This document shows positions 49,781 to 62,800 of a stretch of 64,000 bases of DNA, piece by piece (the stretch's first letter is position 1; the number at the start of each line of letters is the position of its first letter). The translations under genes were made by a program, and so were the position numbers. Origin of the DNA: Sinonovacula constricta (Eukaryota; Mollusca; Bivalvia; Cardiida; Solecurtidae). The stretch lies in NCBI GenBank assembly GCA_007844125.1, contig CM017563.1, positions 28,247,357-28,311,356 on the forward strand, given 5' to 3'. The notes beneath the pieces were generated by a model. The model ran no database searches. It worked only from the letters and a program-made list of their open reading frames with translations, and was not told the origin of the DNA.

Positions 49781-52700
49781 GGTCTGGAGCCAAAGTTGTC
49801 TGATCCCGTTAGTGTGGGATTGCATTCAGTGACAACAGATATAGTCTTAAGCCCAAGTTGTCTGATCCCGTTAGTGCGAGATTACATTCAGTAACAATAG
49901 AAATTATGTAGAGTCCAAGTTGCCTGATCCCGTTAATGCGGGATATCATTCAGTAACACTAGATATGTCTGGAGTCCAAGTTGTCTGATCCCGTTAGTGC
50001 GAGATTACATTCAGTAATAATAAAATTATATAGAGTCCAAGTTGCCTGATCCCGTAAGTGCGGGATTACATTGAGTAACACTAGATATGGTCTGGAGTCC
50101 AAGTTGCCTGATCCCGTTAGTGCGGGATTACATTCAGTAACACTAGATATGGTCTGGAGCCCAAGTTGCCTGATCCCGTTAGTGCGGGATTAGATTCAGT
50201 AACAAAAGATATGGTCTTAAGCCCAACCTGTCAGACACCGTTAGTGCGGGAATTCATTCAGTAACGAAAGATATGATCTAGAGTCCAAGTGGTCTGATGC
50301 CATTTGTGCGGGATCACATTCAGTAACAGTAGATATAGTCTGGAGCTCAAGTTGTCAGATTCCCTTAGTGCAGGATTACATTCAGTAACAATAGATATGG
50401 TCTGGAGCCTAAGTTGTCTGATTCCGTAAGTGCGGGATTACATTTCGTAACAACAGATATGGTCTGGGGCCCAAGTTGTCGGATTCCGTAAGTGCGGGAT
50501 TACATTTAGGAACAACAGATATGGTCTGGAGCCCAAGTTGTCTGATTCCGTTAGTGCGGGATTACATTCCGTAACATCAGATATGGTCTGCAGCCCAAGT
50601 TATCGGAACCCGTTATTGCGGGATTACATTCAGTAACAACAGATATGGTCTGGAGCCCAAGTTGTCTGATTCCGTAAGTGCGGGATTACATTTAGGAACA
50701 ACAGATATGGTCTGGAGCCCAAGTTGTCTGATTCCGTTAGTGCGGGATTACATTCAGTAACAATAGATATGATCTGGTGCCCAAGTTGTCTGATTCGTTA
50801 GTGCCGGATAACATTCCGTAACATCAGATATGGTCTGGAGCCCAAGTTGTCTTATCCCGTTAGTGCGGGATTACATTCAGTAACAATAGAGATGATCTGG
50901 ATTCCAACTTGTCTGATCCCATTAGTGCGGGATTACATTCAGTAACATCAGATATGGTCTTATGCCAAAGGTGTCTGATCCCGTTAGTGCGGGATTACAT
51001 TCAGTAACCATAGATATGGTCTGGAGCCGAAGTTGTCTGATTCCGTTAGTGCGGTATTACATTCAGTAACAATAGAGATGATCTGGATTCAAACTTGTCT
51101 TATCCCGTTATTGCGGGATTACATTCAGTAACAATAGATATGGTCTGTAGCCCAAGTTGTCTGATCCCGTTAGTGCGGGATTACATTGAGTAACACTAGA
51201 TATGGTCTGGAGCCCAGGTTGTCTGATTCCGTTAGTGCGGGATTACATTCAGTAACAATAGATATGGTCTGAAGCCCAAGTTGCCTGATCCCATTAGTGC
51301 GAAATTACATTTAGTAACAATAGAAATTGTATAGAGTCCAAGTGTCCTGATCCCGTTAGTGCGGAATTAGATTCAGTAACATCAGATATGGTCTTAAGCC
51401 CAACCTGACACCGTTAGTGCGGGATTTCATTCAGTAGCGAAAAATATGATCTGGAGTCCGAGTGGTCTGATGCCATTTGTGCGGGATCACATTCAGTAAC
51501 AGTAGATATGGTCCTGGGCCCAAGTTGTCTGATTCCGTAAATTCGGGATTACATTTAGTAACAACAGATTTGGTCTGGAGCCCAAGTTGTCTGATTCCGT
51601 TAGTGTGGGATTACATTCAGTAACAATAGATATGATCTGGTGCCCAAGTTGTCTGACTCGTTAGTGCCGGATAACATTCCGTAACATCAGATATGGTCTG
51701 GAGCCCAAGTTGTCGGATCCCGTTAGAGCGAGATTACATTCCGTAACATCAGATATGGTCTTGAGCCCAAGTAGTCGGATCCCGTTAGTGCGGGATTACA
51801 TTCCGTAACATCAGATATGGTCTGGAGCCCAAGTTGTCGGATCCCGTTAGAGCGGGATTACATTCCGTAACATCAGATATGGTCTGGAGCCCAAGTTGTC
51901 GGATCCCGTTAGTGCGGGATTACATTCCGTAACATCAGATATGGTCTGGAGCCCAAGTTGTCGGATCCCGTTAGTGCGGGATTACATTCCGTAACATCAG
52001 ATATGGTCTGGAGCCCAAATTGTCGGATCCCTGTTAGTTCGGGATTATATTTCGTAACATCAGATATGGTCTGGAGCCCAAATTGTCGGATCCCTGTTAG
52101 TTCGGGATTATATTTCGTAACATCAGATATGGTCTGGAGCCCTAGCTTTCTGATCCCGTTAGTGCGTGATTACATTCCGTAACATCAGATATGGTCTGGA
52201 GCCCAAGTTGTCGGATCCCGTTAGTGCGGGATTACATTTCGTAACATCAGATATGGTCTGGAGCCCAAGTTGTCTGATCCCGTTATTGCGGGATTACATT
52301 CAGTTACATCAGATATGATCTGGAGCCCAAGTTGTCTAATTCCGTTAGTTCGGGATTACATTCAGTAACATCAGATATAGTCTGGAACCCAAGTTGTCTG
52401 ATCCTGTTAGTGCGGGATTACATTCAGTAACAATAGATATGGTCTTTATCCCAGTTTGCTTGATCCCGTTAGTGCGGGATTACATTCAGTTACAAAATAT
52501 ATGGTCTTAAGCCCAAGTTGTCTTATCCCGTTAGTGCGGGATTACATTCAGTAACAATAGAGATGATCTGGACTCCAACTTGTCTGATCCCATTAGTGCG
52601 GGATTACATTCAGTAACATCAGATATGGTCTTATGCCCAAGGTGTCTGATCCCGTTAGTGCGGGATTACATTCAGTAACCATAGATATGGTCTGGAGCCG

Positions 52701-52925
52701 AAGTTGTCTGATTCCGTTAGTGCGGGATTACATTCAGTAACAATAGAGATGATCTGGATTCCAACTTGTCTTATCCCGTTATTGCGGGATTACATTCAGT
52801 AACACTAGATATGGTCTGTAGCCCAAGTTGTCTGATCCCGTTAGTACGGCATTACATTTAGTAGCAATGGAAAATATCTGGTGAGCAGTATGTCTCCGGT
52901 TAGTGTGGAACTACATTCAGTAATA
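49781..52925. repeat. 62-bp satellite array with an internal hairpin, about 50 copies
   Basis: The monomer reads GGTCTGGAGCCCAAGTTGTC then TGATCCCGTTAGTGCGGGAT then TACATTCAGTAACAATAGATAT. Within each monomer ATCCCG and CGGGAT can pair around the loop TTAGTG. The frequent variant ATTCCG keeps pairing as a T-G wobble in RNA. The most homogeneous block is about 51690-52260 (CATTCCGTAACATCAG subtype). The last monomers before 52925 are degenerate. Confidence 0.96.
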
Positions 52926-53054
52926 AAGAACACATAAGATAAATGCACGTTACCAATACTTGACGGTATCAGCAATTCGAAATATAAGTGCAAATAACAC
53001 TTTCCGATAAACAAGAACATAAAGGTTTAAATCAAAATTAAGTTGTTGACGTAA
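52926..53054. other. short unique AT-rich spacer
   Basis: Unique DNA between the 62-bp array and the candidate exon. Nothing recognised. Confidence 0.5.
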
Positions 53055-53295
53055 TCAATAATGCGGATCATTTAGTTGAAATAGTTGTAGCGTTCCGTTC
53101 CGACACATTTGGATTGCGCCATCTTGACGATTGAAGGCACATGCAGAAGAACAGATAATGTCGACTTCTAAATTCCTTCCAGGCAATGCTGTTTGCCTTA
53201 CCGACGGGTACATGATTACTTCATAACAGCCAGGTAGATATTTGACAGAGTCAGATGTTGAATTACAAGTATGGTGACATAAACTATTCACAAAA
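53055..53295 (-). CDS. candidate cysteine-rich terminal exon
   Basis: Minus-strand open frame ending in TGA, beginning after a possible acceptor CCGCAG (AG at 53297-53296). The peptide has regularly placed cysteines (CHHTC, PGCYEVIMYP, VDIICSSACAF, MCRNGTLQLF). The C-x-NGT ending and spacing are loosely reminiscent of part of a sushi/CCP-type extracellular module, but the final cysteine is missing. The upstream sequence is purine-rich, a poor polypyrimidine tract, and contains TATAAAAGG, which could instead be a TATA box. A candidate signal-peptide exon lies 2.3 kb upstream on the same strand, but its phase does not match directly, so an intervening exon would be needed. Function unknown. Confidence 0.25.
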
Positions 53296-54368
53296 CTGCG
53301 GATTTTTTTTTTCCTTTTATAAAATTGAAAAACCAAAAATTACAATAACATAAAAAATGTGGATAAAAATTAAATGTGCAATTTTATAGCAGTTGCCATA
53401 TATGTTCACAAATTTGTGTAGTTTCTATTTTTATTTTGTTTTAAATGAAATGTAAGCAGTACAAAAGACGGTCAGAATTAAAAAGAAACAAAACAGATTA
53501 GGGCCTCAAGTTCCAAATAGCCCTATTTGCATCGAAACTGATATCGTTCATAGATAGATATCGCTAACCTTAAGATCTGTCATTCAGCTATTGACAGGTA
53601 CGTTCGATGGCGACTCACGACATCATTTATACCGGCCTGAGATTTAAAATAGAAGATATTTATCTGCTTGTTACCATTCTTAATAACTGAATGTTTAGAT
53701 ACATAGTAAAGATAAAAGAAATAAATTACTACTGGATAAAGTTTATTTTGCGGAGTCATTTGACCGCAGTGATAAACGGATGTTTGCCCTTTCTCTCATT
53801 GTTGTTTATTGATACCCCAAGGTGTGCTGTATAAAATGCGGTAACAAAACTAATTGCTTTGAGGAAAGGGAAAGGCTTGTGACAACCATTGAATCGTTCA
53901 TCATATCATTCGCTTTTGACAAAGAATGTTAAACGATCGCAAATCGTTTCATAAGCATCTTGCGATACTGCTGAGAGATAAGTTCTATAAAGTTATGCTA
54001 TAAAGTTATACGGACCCATCTGAAATAACAATATCAAACTTATTATAAATAAGTTAATGCTGATGTAGTTTAGGCCTTAAGCAGTTTTGTTAATTGACGC
54101 ACACTTTTTTCTTAATAAGCACAACTTTATATATATCTACTTTTTTGATATAGCAATTCCAAATAAACCAATATCGCCCGCTTTATGTCGATATTAGCAT
54201 GTACTTACATTAACTATGATAACTTTTTAACCATTGTAAATACAATGTATGTAAGAACTTACAGTACATAACATCTTAACCCTGTCTAAATGTGACTTAC
54301 ATATGTTTGCTTTACTTTAATCCCTATCACGATAAAAACATTTGAGGCATAAGTCGACAATAGCGCAT
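53296..54368. other. unique AT-rich region, nothing recognised
   Basis: Immediately upstream (minus strand) of the cysteine-rich candidate. Contains an octamer-like ATTTGCAT near 53526. Possibly intronic if the two minus-strand candidates belong to one gene. Confidence 0.4.
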
Positions 54369-54369
54369 A

Positions 54370-54412
54370 ACCCCCCCCCCCCCCCACCACCACCACCACC
54401 ACCACCTCCCCC
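54370..54412. repeat. poly-C run followed by CCA trinucleotides
   Basis: About 15 C followed by a CCA microsatellite and further C runs. Simple sequence. Open frames across it are not genes. Confidence 0.93.
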
Positions 54413-55051
54413 CTTTCATCCCCACCCCGACGCCCCATCCCCCTTTTACCGCTTTCGGTTGATTGTGTTAATTTCTTCAATAATTGTATCGGGTAAGTAT
54501 TTCATTATAGATAAGCTCTCCTCTATGTCGAACCATTCATCGAACGTCGGCCATCTTTTCTGATCTGTAATTGTACAAATTTTATCTTGACTGTTCACTT
54601 ATTTCAGAAGCAGATTTCCGTCCGGATAGCCGGCATCAAAAATAGAGTGCGTTTAATCTTGCGGAGAGAGTCAATCTTTATTCTGACGGGGAACAAGGCC
54701 TTTTATTTGTATGAACATGAGCATTTAAAGTCAGTGTAAACGTAGTTGAGTCCTGGACCACCCATTGACACGAGCCATTATGGTTGTCATTTCTACGTTG
54801 TTGTTTTGTCTATAAATGTTTTACTTTTTGTATCCCACCATGTTTGATACATTCAAGGTAGACACCGATGTATTATACTTGTCCCTTACATGTCTGGACA
54901 TTGGGTAACTAAACTTCATTCAAAACATTGTGATTGTGTACTAAGGGTTACACGTGCAGCAAAACTACCATCATCATCGTCGTCTTTGTTTTTGTTTTAT
55001 CGTCGTCGGCGGCGGCGTAAAATTTATGTTGTCATTTGCATCTGCCTTCCT
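54413..55051. other. unique region, nothing recognised
   Basis: AT-rich single-copy-looking DNA, no gene recognised. Short CGTCGGCGGCGG-type simple sequence near 55003. Confidence 0.45.
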
Positions 55052-55059
55052 GCATCATT

Positions 55060-55096
<37 letters not shown>

Positions 55097-55204
55097 ACAA
55101 CAACAACAACAACAACATCATTATCATCAAATTAAACAACAACAACAAATCATTATCATCATCACAACAACGGCAACAAAATCAACAACAACCACAACAA
55201 CAAG
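55052..55204. repeat. compound CAT/CAA trinucleotide microsatellite
   Basis: A run of CAT triplets changes to CAA triplets, then to mixed interrupted CAT and CAA triplets. All frames are open for a stretch, which produces apparent low-complexity peptides. Confidence 0.95.
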
Positions 55205-55558
55205 AACACTTTTTTTGTTTAAATCAGGTTTTCCGAGACAGCAGAGGATAAGAAATCTGTGTTTGACGTGTCGTTGAACGAGATCTTGTCCTTGTAGTTA
55301 CGTCTTTCATTCCGTTTTTTCTGTCCTTGTTCTTTTTTCTTTGTAATCACCACATTTCCCTCATCTCGCACCTCATGTTACTCAATAATAAAATGTCTAT
55401 CTTACTTACATACATTAATAATGCTCAAATGTCGAAATACCGTTTACGATTCCAACGATACCTTCTGAAAAACGGAAATTATTTCGAATGTTTGACATTC
55501 CTATGACGATTTTTACCCCAACATTTAGAGAACGCGTTTTCCTGTAAACACGCTGTCT
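55205..55558. other. unique AT-rich region, possible intron start
   Basis: Downstream (minus strand) of the candidate donor site. No further exon recognised. Confidence 0.35.
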
Positions 55559-55564
55559 ACTCAC

Positions 55565-55657
55565 TTCCACACAGTTTTCCGGTAACTTCAACTCGCAGGC
55601 AAACATTTTGGAAACAACTACAACAAGAAATAACAAGATAGCCCACACTCCAGGCAT
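55565..55657 (-). CDS. candidate first coding exon with signal peptide
   Basis: Minus strand. ATG at 55657 opens a frame whose first 20 residues form a typical secretory signal: a short polar start, hydrophobic core ILLFLVVVV, then SKMFA with a likely cleavage before CELKLPENC. After exactly 31 codons the sequence GAA is followed by GTGAGT (plus-strand 55564-55559), a strong 5' splice-site match, giving a phase-0 exon. The frame remains open beyond the donor for 49 codons but loses secretory character. The product would be a secreted or membrane protein with an early cysteine pair. Downstream exons were not identified with confidence. The Kozak context is weak. Identity unknown. Confidence 0.4.
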
Positions 55658-58600
55658 TTAATGTAAACAAGCGAACACTTCAAATCAATTTGTCGAGATG
55701 GAAAGATCTGCAGGGGCTTAATTCTTAATTAAACGCACTGCACCCTTTTCAAAAGATACACAGGTAAAGGATAAATAGAAAAAATAGTTCACATTTATCT
55801 GGCTGTAATATTGAAAATACATAGACGGTTTTTATCAGAAAGCATATTTTTCTCTAAAAACACACTACATAACAAGTACGCGTCATTTTGTCCATTTAAT
55901 TTTTCTTTAAAAAGGTTGGAATTTTCTTATATGCGTATTTAAAATATAATACCTTAAAATTTATCATTTTTGCAAAGAATTACGAAAGATTTGAGAAAAG
56001 GAGATATTATTTGTTTATGGTAGCAGCAACCAAGTGCAATTGTTTTCATTTCAAATACATTAAGTAAATCGTCACAAAAAATCAGGCCAAATGTAATTCG
56101 GGTTCGTTTCGTTCAGTTGTTGTTGTTGTTTGTCTTTGTTTTAATTCTTTTTACGTAAAATCATTTTGTGTTGCCGGCTTTAAACGCAAAACAACAATTG
56201 TATTTCTCTTAAAAAAAACCCCATAAAAATGGAAATGTAAAAAAACCAATAACAACAAAACAACAACAAAAAAACAAACAGTTAGTGACGTACCACACTC
56301 GCGCGTTTTGTTTTTACAGCACTTTTTCTGCTCATACTCACATAAATGATGAGTTGTTTGAACAACAGTTACATAAACACATAAAATTATCATACCACAA
56401 AACATATTCTTATCATATTAGTACTAAGCAATACCAATGCAATACAATGCAAATGCAACTATACATATAACATATTACTGCTGAACCTGTAGCAAATAAT
56501 GAAGATCCTGACTCACCCCCCACCCCCCCCCACCCCCCCCCACCTCCAGTCTGATATTGTTCTTTACTATTGGCATAAGCCTGGTATATTCGTATTAGTT
56601 TAAGAATTCGTATATGTATAAGTACAATGTACAAAAAAAACAATCCATAAAACAATAAGCAGTCACCTACATACTTCTGACACAGTTGTGTATAATGTTA
56701 AGCGAAAAAAACACAAAACATAATTGACATTTGATTTAATCAAATCAGCAGGTCCGTTGGGAGAGTGTTCATGGCCAAGTGCACGGGCTTCTATTATTAA
56801 TGTGCGCACATGACATCATATGTTGCTGTGCTGCCAATAGATTTTTGAAATGTTCATTGCCACGTCAAAACATGGAGCCATTTAGTACAGTGTTTTAAAT
56901 ATAAATGTTTTAATCAAAATAAAATCTCAACCCTTTTAGTTTTCATAGTAGTTGTGTTACGTAGCCAGAAGAAAAGCTTCACAGAATGGTTTTTTTTTTT
57001 GCCATTGTGAAATCTATCAATCAAGTCGTCAATGGTTCGATCCGTTGGCGATGATTCAAGTTAATGTGTGTCTGCTTTTACTTTTTAGTCCAATTAATTG
57101 TTTCGCACTTGTTACTGTCTGGGATTCTTGTCGGCATTGGGTGGTTAGCCATGGTTTCGCGGACACATTTGTCTATAGTCTGTGTGTGGTACAAGAGTGA
57201 CAACAACCAGTCCTCCAACACCATAAGATAAGATCTTGTCTTATTGAAAGTTAAACGGAGTCGCAGTTTTGACATGTTTTGTATTTAAGTTGATAATACT
57301 TATTATTTCAAACAATTTGATGTGTATACGAGCTCTAAGGTTGTTACCGACATTGTGGACATTTTTCCAAAAACAGCCAATTAAATTATTGTCATCTGAA
57401 AAGTTAATGCAAAATGTTGTTTATTAATTGTCCTATCGCAATGTGAAAAACTGAAGAATAATGGCATATATACACCACTCGTCATTACAAACATGCATTT
57501 CCTATCTCAGCCTACTGCTACTGTTAGCTATATTTAAACTAAAAGAAAAAAAAACGAATGTCCATTTACGTTTGATATAATGTTTAATTATCATTCGGAT
57601 AATCCGCTCTGACGTTGATATATGTTTGAGCAGATCAGAACAGAATAGAGCCTTTATTTCGGACGTATACATACAGTATATTGTCAATTTACAAAAACAA
57701 ATAACTATAGCATAACTAGCCCATTTTCTTTTAGTTTAAAAATAGCTACCGGCAGACATTATGCCCATTTTTGTCTCTAAACAGAGGAATTTATTGTAAA
57801 ATGTATGTGATATAAGCAAACAATCCATTTAGGAGCTCCGGGTTGGCTTGTCACTAGATATTTTCTTTATGCTTCACGAGGGCTGTCATGGAAATTCGAA
57901 GACTATTTTGAAAGTCGATAACGTATTGAGTTTTGGAAATAAATTGTTCCCTATCAATAGTTGCAAGCTTCTTTAACATATTGTTCATACAATTAGTTAA
58001 GCGTATAAAATAGAGCTAATCTTTTTTTTCCAATTAGACAATGTAGTATACCCCTAGCACTTGTGATGTTTGCAACATTTCTTGTCATACGCATAATTAG
58101 CATAGTTGTATACCGACACCTGTTCCTTGTGCATTTTACAACTGACCACAGAGACCGTTGATCTGAAAATTGTGTCCAATTTAGTTCAATACTGCTGGCC
58201 CCTTTTATCCTAGGAGCAGGCGACATATAGACGTGAGCCTGCACTTACCGACTGCTTGCTCTGTCAATGCACCGCTTTTACTAGGACACTCATCTGTTCT
58301 GCACATCAAACTTAGACATACAGGGTAAAGCCAGACCGCTTTGCGGCTTGCTAACAGCTGACTGACCTGGACCTGTACCATTTGATGCTTTCTGTCTACA
58401 TGTATAGTTTATTAACTGTTTGTTTTCAGTTGTTAAGATATATGACTAAGAATACGGTTTCGGTCAGAAACACATGTAGGATGATACGGAGCAAGTGAGG
58501 TCAAATGGGTTGTCGGGGATCATGGAACCTACATTCGGCGAAACCGACAATATACAGACCAGTTTGAATGCCTTCCGTTATAAATGTTTGTATGAATGAT

Positions 58601-59071
58601 ACAAACTTATCTGTGTGCCAGCCCGTGCGACGAGATGCTGACAGATTTTTAGCATAACGTAGTTTTCACGTTGGCAAAGTTTACGACCAGCTACTAAAGT
58701 CTTTGGAATGTTAAAGACACTCTCCGGCAAGTGTGAGAAAGAAAGAAACGTAAAAGAATCTCATAAATAGTTTTTGGTTTGTCCAAACAAAAAGGCACAT
58801 ATCAGCCGATTTATAAATACATTTCTTATAATTCGGCTATTAACTAAGTAATGCGAAACACACTTTCCAAAAGTGACAAAACGCATAGTGATCCGAGAAA
58901 GTCGATGGTATAATGTGTTTCACTTTAAGGACGTTTCGTTTAGTGATCGTTTGTTTGGATCTCAATGTTACATTTCATGTTGGGTTTCAAAAGTATTCTT
59001 GATGATTGGTCGTTATCATGGCAACCTGTTTATCGTTATTGATAGAATTGTTATTTCGCGATTATGTACAT
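55658..59071. other. unique AT-rich region, nothing recognised
   Basis: About 3.4 kb. A short upstream stretch at 55658-55730 would be the 5' untranslated or promoter region of the candidate minus-strand exon, but no TATA box is seen. A C-rich tract lies at 56514-56547. Open frames of 60-83 codons occur on both strands at chance level, none with recognisable domains. Confidence 0.5.
56514..56547. repeat. C-rich tract with A interruptions
   Basis: Runs of five to nine C separated by single A or CA. The complementary strand could form a G-quadruplex. Confidence 0.9.
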
Positions 59072-59862
59072 AATATTGTTATATGTATGTTATGTGTATG
59101 TTATGTGTATGTGATGTGTATGTGATGTGTATGTGATGTGTATGTGATGTGTATGTGATGTGTATGTTATGTGTATGTTATATGTATGTTATATGTATGT
59201 TATGTGTATGTTATGTGTATGTTATGTGTATGTTATGTGTATGTTATGTGTATGTGATGTGTATGTGATGTGTATGTGATGTGTATGTTATGTGTATGTG
59301 ATGTGTATGTGATGTGTATGTTATATGTATGTTATATGTATGTTATGTGTATGTTATGTGTATGTTATGTGTATGTTATGTGTATGTTATGTGTATGTTA
59401 TGTGTATGTGATGTGTATGTTATGTGTATGTTATGTGTATGTTATGTGTATGTTATGTGTATGTTATGTGTATGTTATGTGTATGTTATATGTATGTGAT
59501 ATGTATGTTATGTGTATGCTATGTGAATGTTATGTGAATGTTATGTGTATGTTATGTGTATGTTATGTGTATGTTATGTGTATGTTATGTTTATGTTATA
59601 TGTATGTGAAATGTATGTTATGTGTATGTTATGTGTATGTTATGTGTATGTTATGTGTATGTTATGTGTATGTTATGTGTATGTTATGTGTATGTTGTAT
59701 GTATGTTATGTGTATATTGTATGTATGTTATATGTATGTTATGTGTATGTTATGTGTATGTTATATGTATGTTATGTGTATGTCATGTGTATGTGATGTG
59801 TATGTTATGTGTATGTTATGTGTATGTTATATGTATGTTATGTGTATGTTATGTGTATGTTA
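59072..59862. repeat. 11-bp minisatellite array, about 72 copies
   Basis: The unit GTATGTTATGT repeats with T-to-G and G-to-A variants (GTATGTGATGT, GTATGTTATAT). Because 11 is not a multiple of three and the plus strand lacks stops, a frame of 214 codons appears (59270-59914) made of repeating CYVYVMCMLCV. This is a repeat by-product. It is not a telomeric motif. Confidence 0.96.
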
Positions 59863-62800
59863 TTACCAAGCGAAAGAACAAACCATCGGACAGGATCTTT
59901 TAAGACACGTGTAAGAACACTGAATGTTGAAACACGTGAAAAGTATCCCTTCGCTATCTAAACTTAAATTTTGAATGTTCCTTATCTAAAATTATATGTT
60001 ATACGATCGTATCTGATGACAGATAACTGCGTTTCGCTTGTCGAAGCTTGCTGTGTACTAAAATCTTTTCTACTCACTTAAAATAACAACTATAAGTGTA
60101 GCCGTCCACCTTTTTAGGAAACACAACAACAAACTTTCTCACAATAAACTATATAGTAGTGGTGATGGCTGATAAACCACTTTAATGGATTCTTATAAAA
60201 CATCCCAAATATCCCACATAATTGTATAAATGGGTTAAGACACATTCAGGATCATCCATATATCACTACCAACCGTTTAACGTCGCCATGGATCACTAAA
60301 CCCACGGTACAAACCGGCCATGGATCGATTCGGCCCAGCGCTGATTGTAATCAGTCAATGCTTAGGAAACTGTCAGCAATGATTTAAAAAGCTTAATGTT
60401 GCTAATAAAACATAGTTTATGTTTTATATAGTTATAAATTTAGGTGGACACGTTTGTGGTATTATTTAAGTTGTTTTCTATGAAAAACGTAAACTGTTAG
60501 TTATTTATCACACAGAAAATAGTGAAAAGTGAAAAAAATGCCCAATCATTGTATTTTTAGTCAAAATACCGCCGACAGACACGATGTTGTACATAACCCA
60601 TAATAGTATTAAATGCACTGTGATTTTAAATTGATTATAACAACTAAGTAGTTGATTATGTTTGGTACTGTAAATTCGGAAATGGAAGATTTAGACTAAA
60701 ATATAACATATAGCGTACACTGACAAAAACTGGTTATAGGTCTCGTGTGTTGCAGTAAAATGCTTTACTGACTTCGCCACTGTTTCTTTGAAAAATGTGA
60801 TTTTATAGCCATATTTTGCATTGCGGCTGATATCACTGGTACAATGTCTTCATTCAAACTTCAACTTAACATTCGTTATGATCTTGAAGGCGTTGTGCCT
60901 GTGCCTATCAGTTTATTTCCATGATATTCGAGGCAACTGCTAATGTTTTCTTCAGTCGTCTGAGCCATAGCCATGTACTTCTTCTTTTCAATTCGTCTCC
61001 ACAATTAACATTGTGTTGTTGTTGTTTTTCTGGAGGTATGAATAAAGTATTGTTTATGATTATGTGTTTATGCCCTGTTCTGTATTAATGAAAATGATTA
61101 CATAAGCCTTAAAATGGTCGATATAGCAATGTTGTTGACAGTACCTACCTTATAGCTTGGAAAAATCACGTTACATAAATGCCACATGTATACTCGAGAT
61201 GAAAAGATTTATTCACTTGATTCAAAACTTACATTTTTGTATAAAATCTTGCAGCGATAGCAAAAAAAAAAAAAGACAATCATTTGTGTATGCAGAAATA
61301 AAAAGGCCTTGTTCTTGTTAACCTACAGATTCATGTACAAAAACACGATCATCTAAAAGACCTCGTTGACATTATTTGATCAACATGGACCGTATAAAGA
61401 GGCATAGCAACCAAACATTTTTCATTCTTATGTACGTGCGTTCAACATATAAATATTTTAGAATACTTTTTAAAAACAAATCAAGTAAAAAAAATAGCGA
61501 AAAAGAAAACTTGACGAGAGGAAAGATAAGGTTTCCAAGAGACATACGTCGACAACTCGGTTATAAAATTTTTCCATTAGGGAAGTTTATGCATGTGTTA
61601 ATCAAATATATCTATTAAGAAATTGCATTCGAGCACAATTTAAAGGTCGTTTCTTCTATTCCTAGAAGTCCTGGTGCTATTGCCAAACACCTGCCTTAAG
61701 TTGTTCGTAGAACATTGATGCACAGTAAGAAAAAATCTTTGTAAGTTTACGAAAGTGTTGCTAACCCGTCATTCTCCTCCTGCGATTTGAAAAGAGTATT
61801 GTGAACACGGACTCGATATTTGAAAATTTAATATATATGTATGTTAAAACAAAAAGAAATAGACTGTTGGTCTTTTTTTAGTCAAATGGGATCAAACAAG
61901 AACACTGGAAGAACATGAAGGTGAGGTGTACATGCCACCGAATGCAGAACCATTGGCATGTCCAATTTCCTTTAAAAGACGTCAGCTGTTAGCCTCAGAT
62001 GTCCTTTTTACTTGACATAATCTATATTCCTGATGCCAAACGTTAACTGAAATCGTGTACGGTTTCAAAAATGTGGATATTATAAATAACTACAGCCATT
62101 AACAGACTGGCGAAATTTTACTGAAACGGCGTTATGTCATTAAATATTTGAGAGGTTAACCATCAGGGCATATTATTGTCGAAGAAATTTTGGTCCGGTC
62201 TGTCGGATTGCACCTTTAACTGTGTCGAGGCCGCTTTAAATTATCGGGGTACGCTGTATACACCTCTGTCTGATAACTGCACGTTTGTCTTGATTGAATA
62301 AGTGACATTTTATTGCGTCGGTGGCCTTTTTAATGATCCGTTAAAATAGCTGGAGCTCTCTGTGCCAAACACCTGTTATAATACAATTACGGGGTTGAAG
62401 TTCTCTAGCATAGAGTTGCACTTAGATCTTAGGCTGGTTAAACATGTTCTTTGTTTCCTGCTGTTTTTGTCGCTTCTGAAATTCATTTTCCGCTCTTCTT
62501 TTTCACCCGTTTTTACAGTTGGCAACTTGATTTAATTGACGACATCCTGAATTTTAAAAAAGCATGTTTGCATTCTCGAGTTGTTTCTGTTCAGTCTCCA
62601 TATCTGTTTATTTAACATTACGTGCAGTTTATTTGCACTAACAGATTCAAAAAGAAGGGACTAACACCAATTCACCAGCTGTCATTCTCACTTCTGACTG
62701 TAATAAATTGTAGAACTAATTAAGCGTATGATCTCCAACTTTTATCTCAGATTGAATGCTTTTGGTATATCAAAAGGTTATATTTCCTTCAACTCAACAA

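Noticed and set aside
57993..58244. 83-codon minus frame as an exon
   Set aside because: No recognisable domain or signal; chance-level length in this amount of DNA.
59072..59862. Telomere-type repeat
   Set aside because: The unit GTATGTTATGT does not match the animal telomere motif TTAGGG and the array is internal.
59270..59914. 214-codon frame rich in C, M, V and Y as a membrane or metal-binding protein
   Set aside because: Produced by the stop-free 11-bp repeat; all plus frames encode the same cycle.
61376..61618. 80-codon plus frame as a gene
   Set aside because: Starts with TTG, is lysine-rich from A-rich DNA, and has no supporting context.
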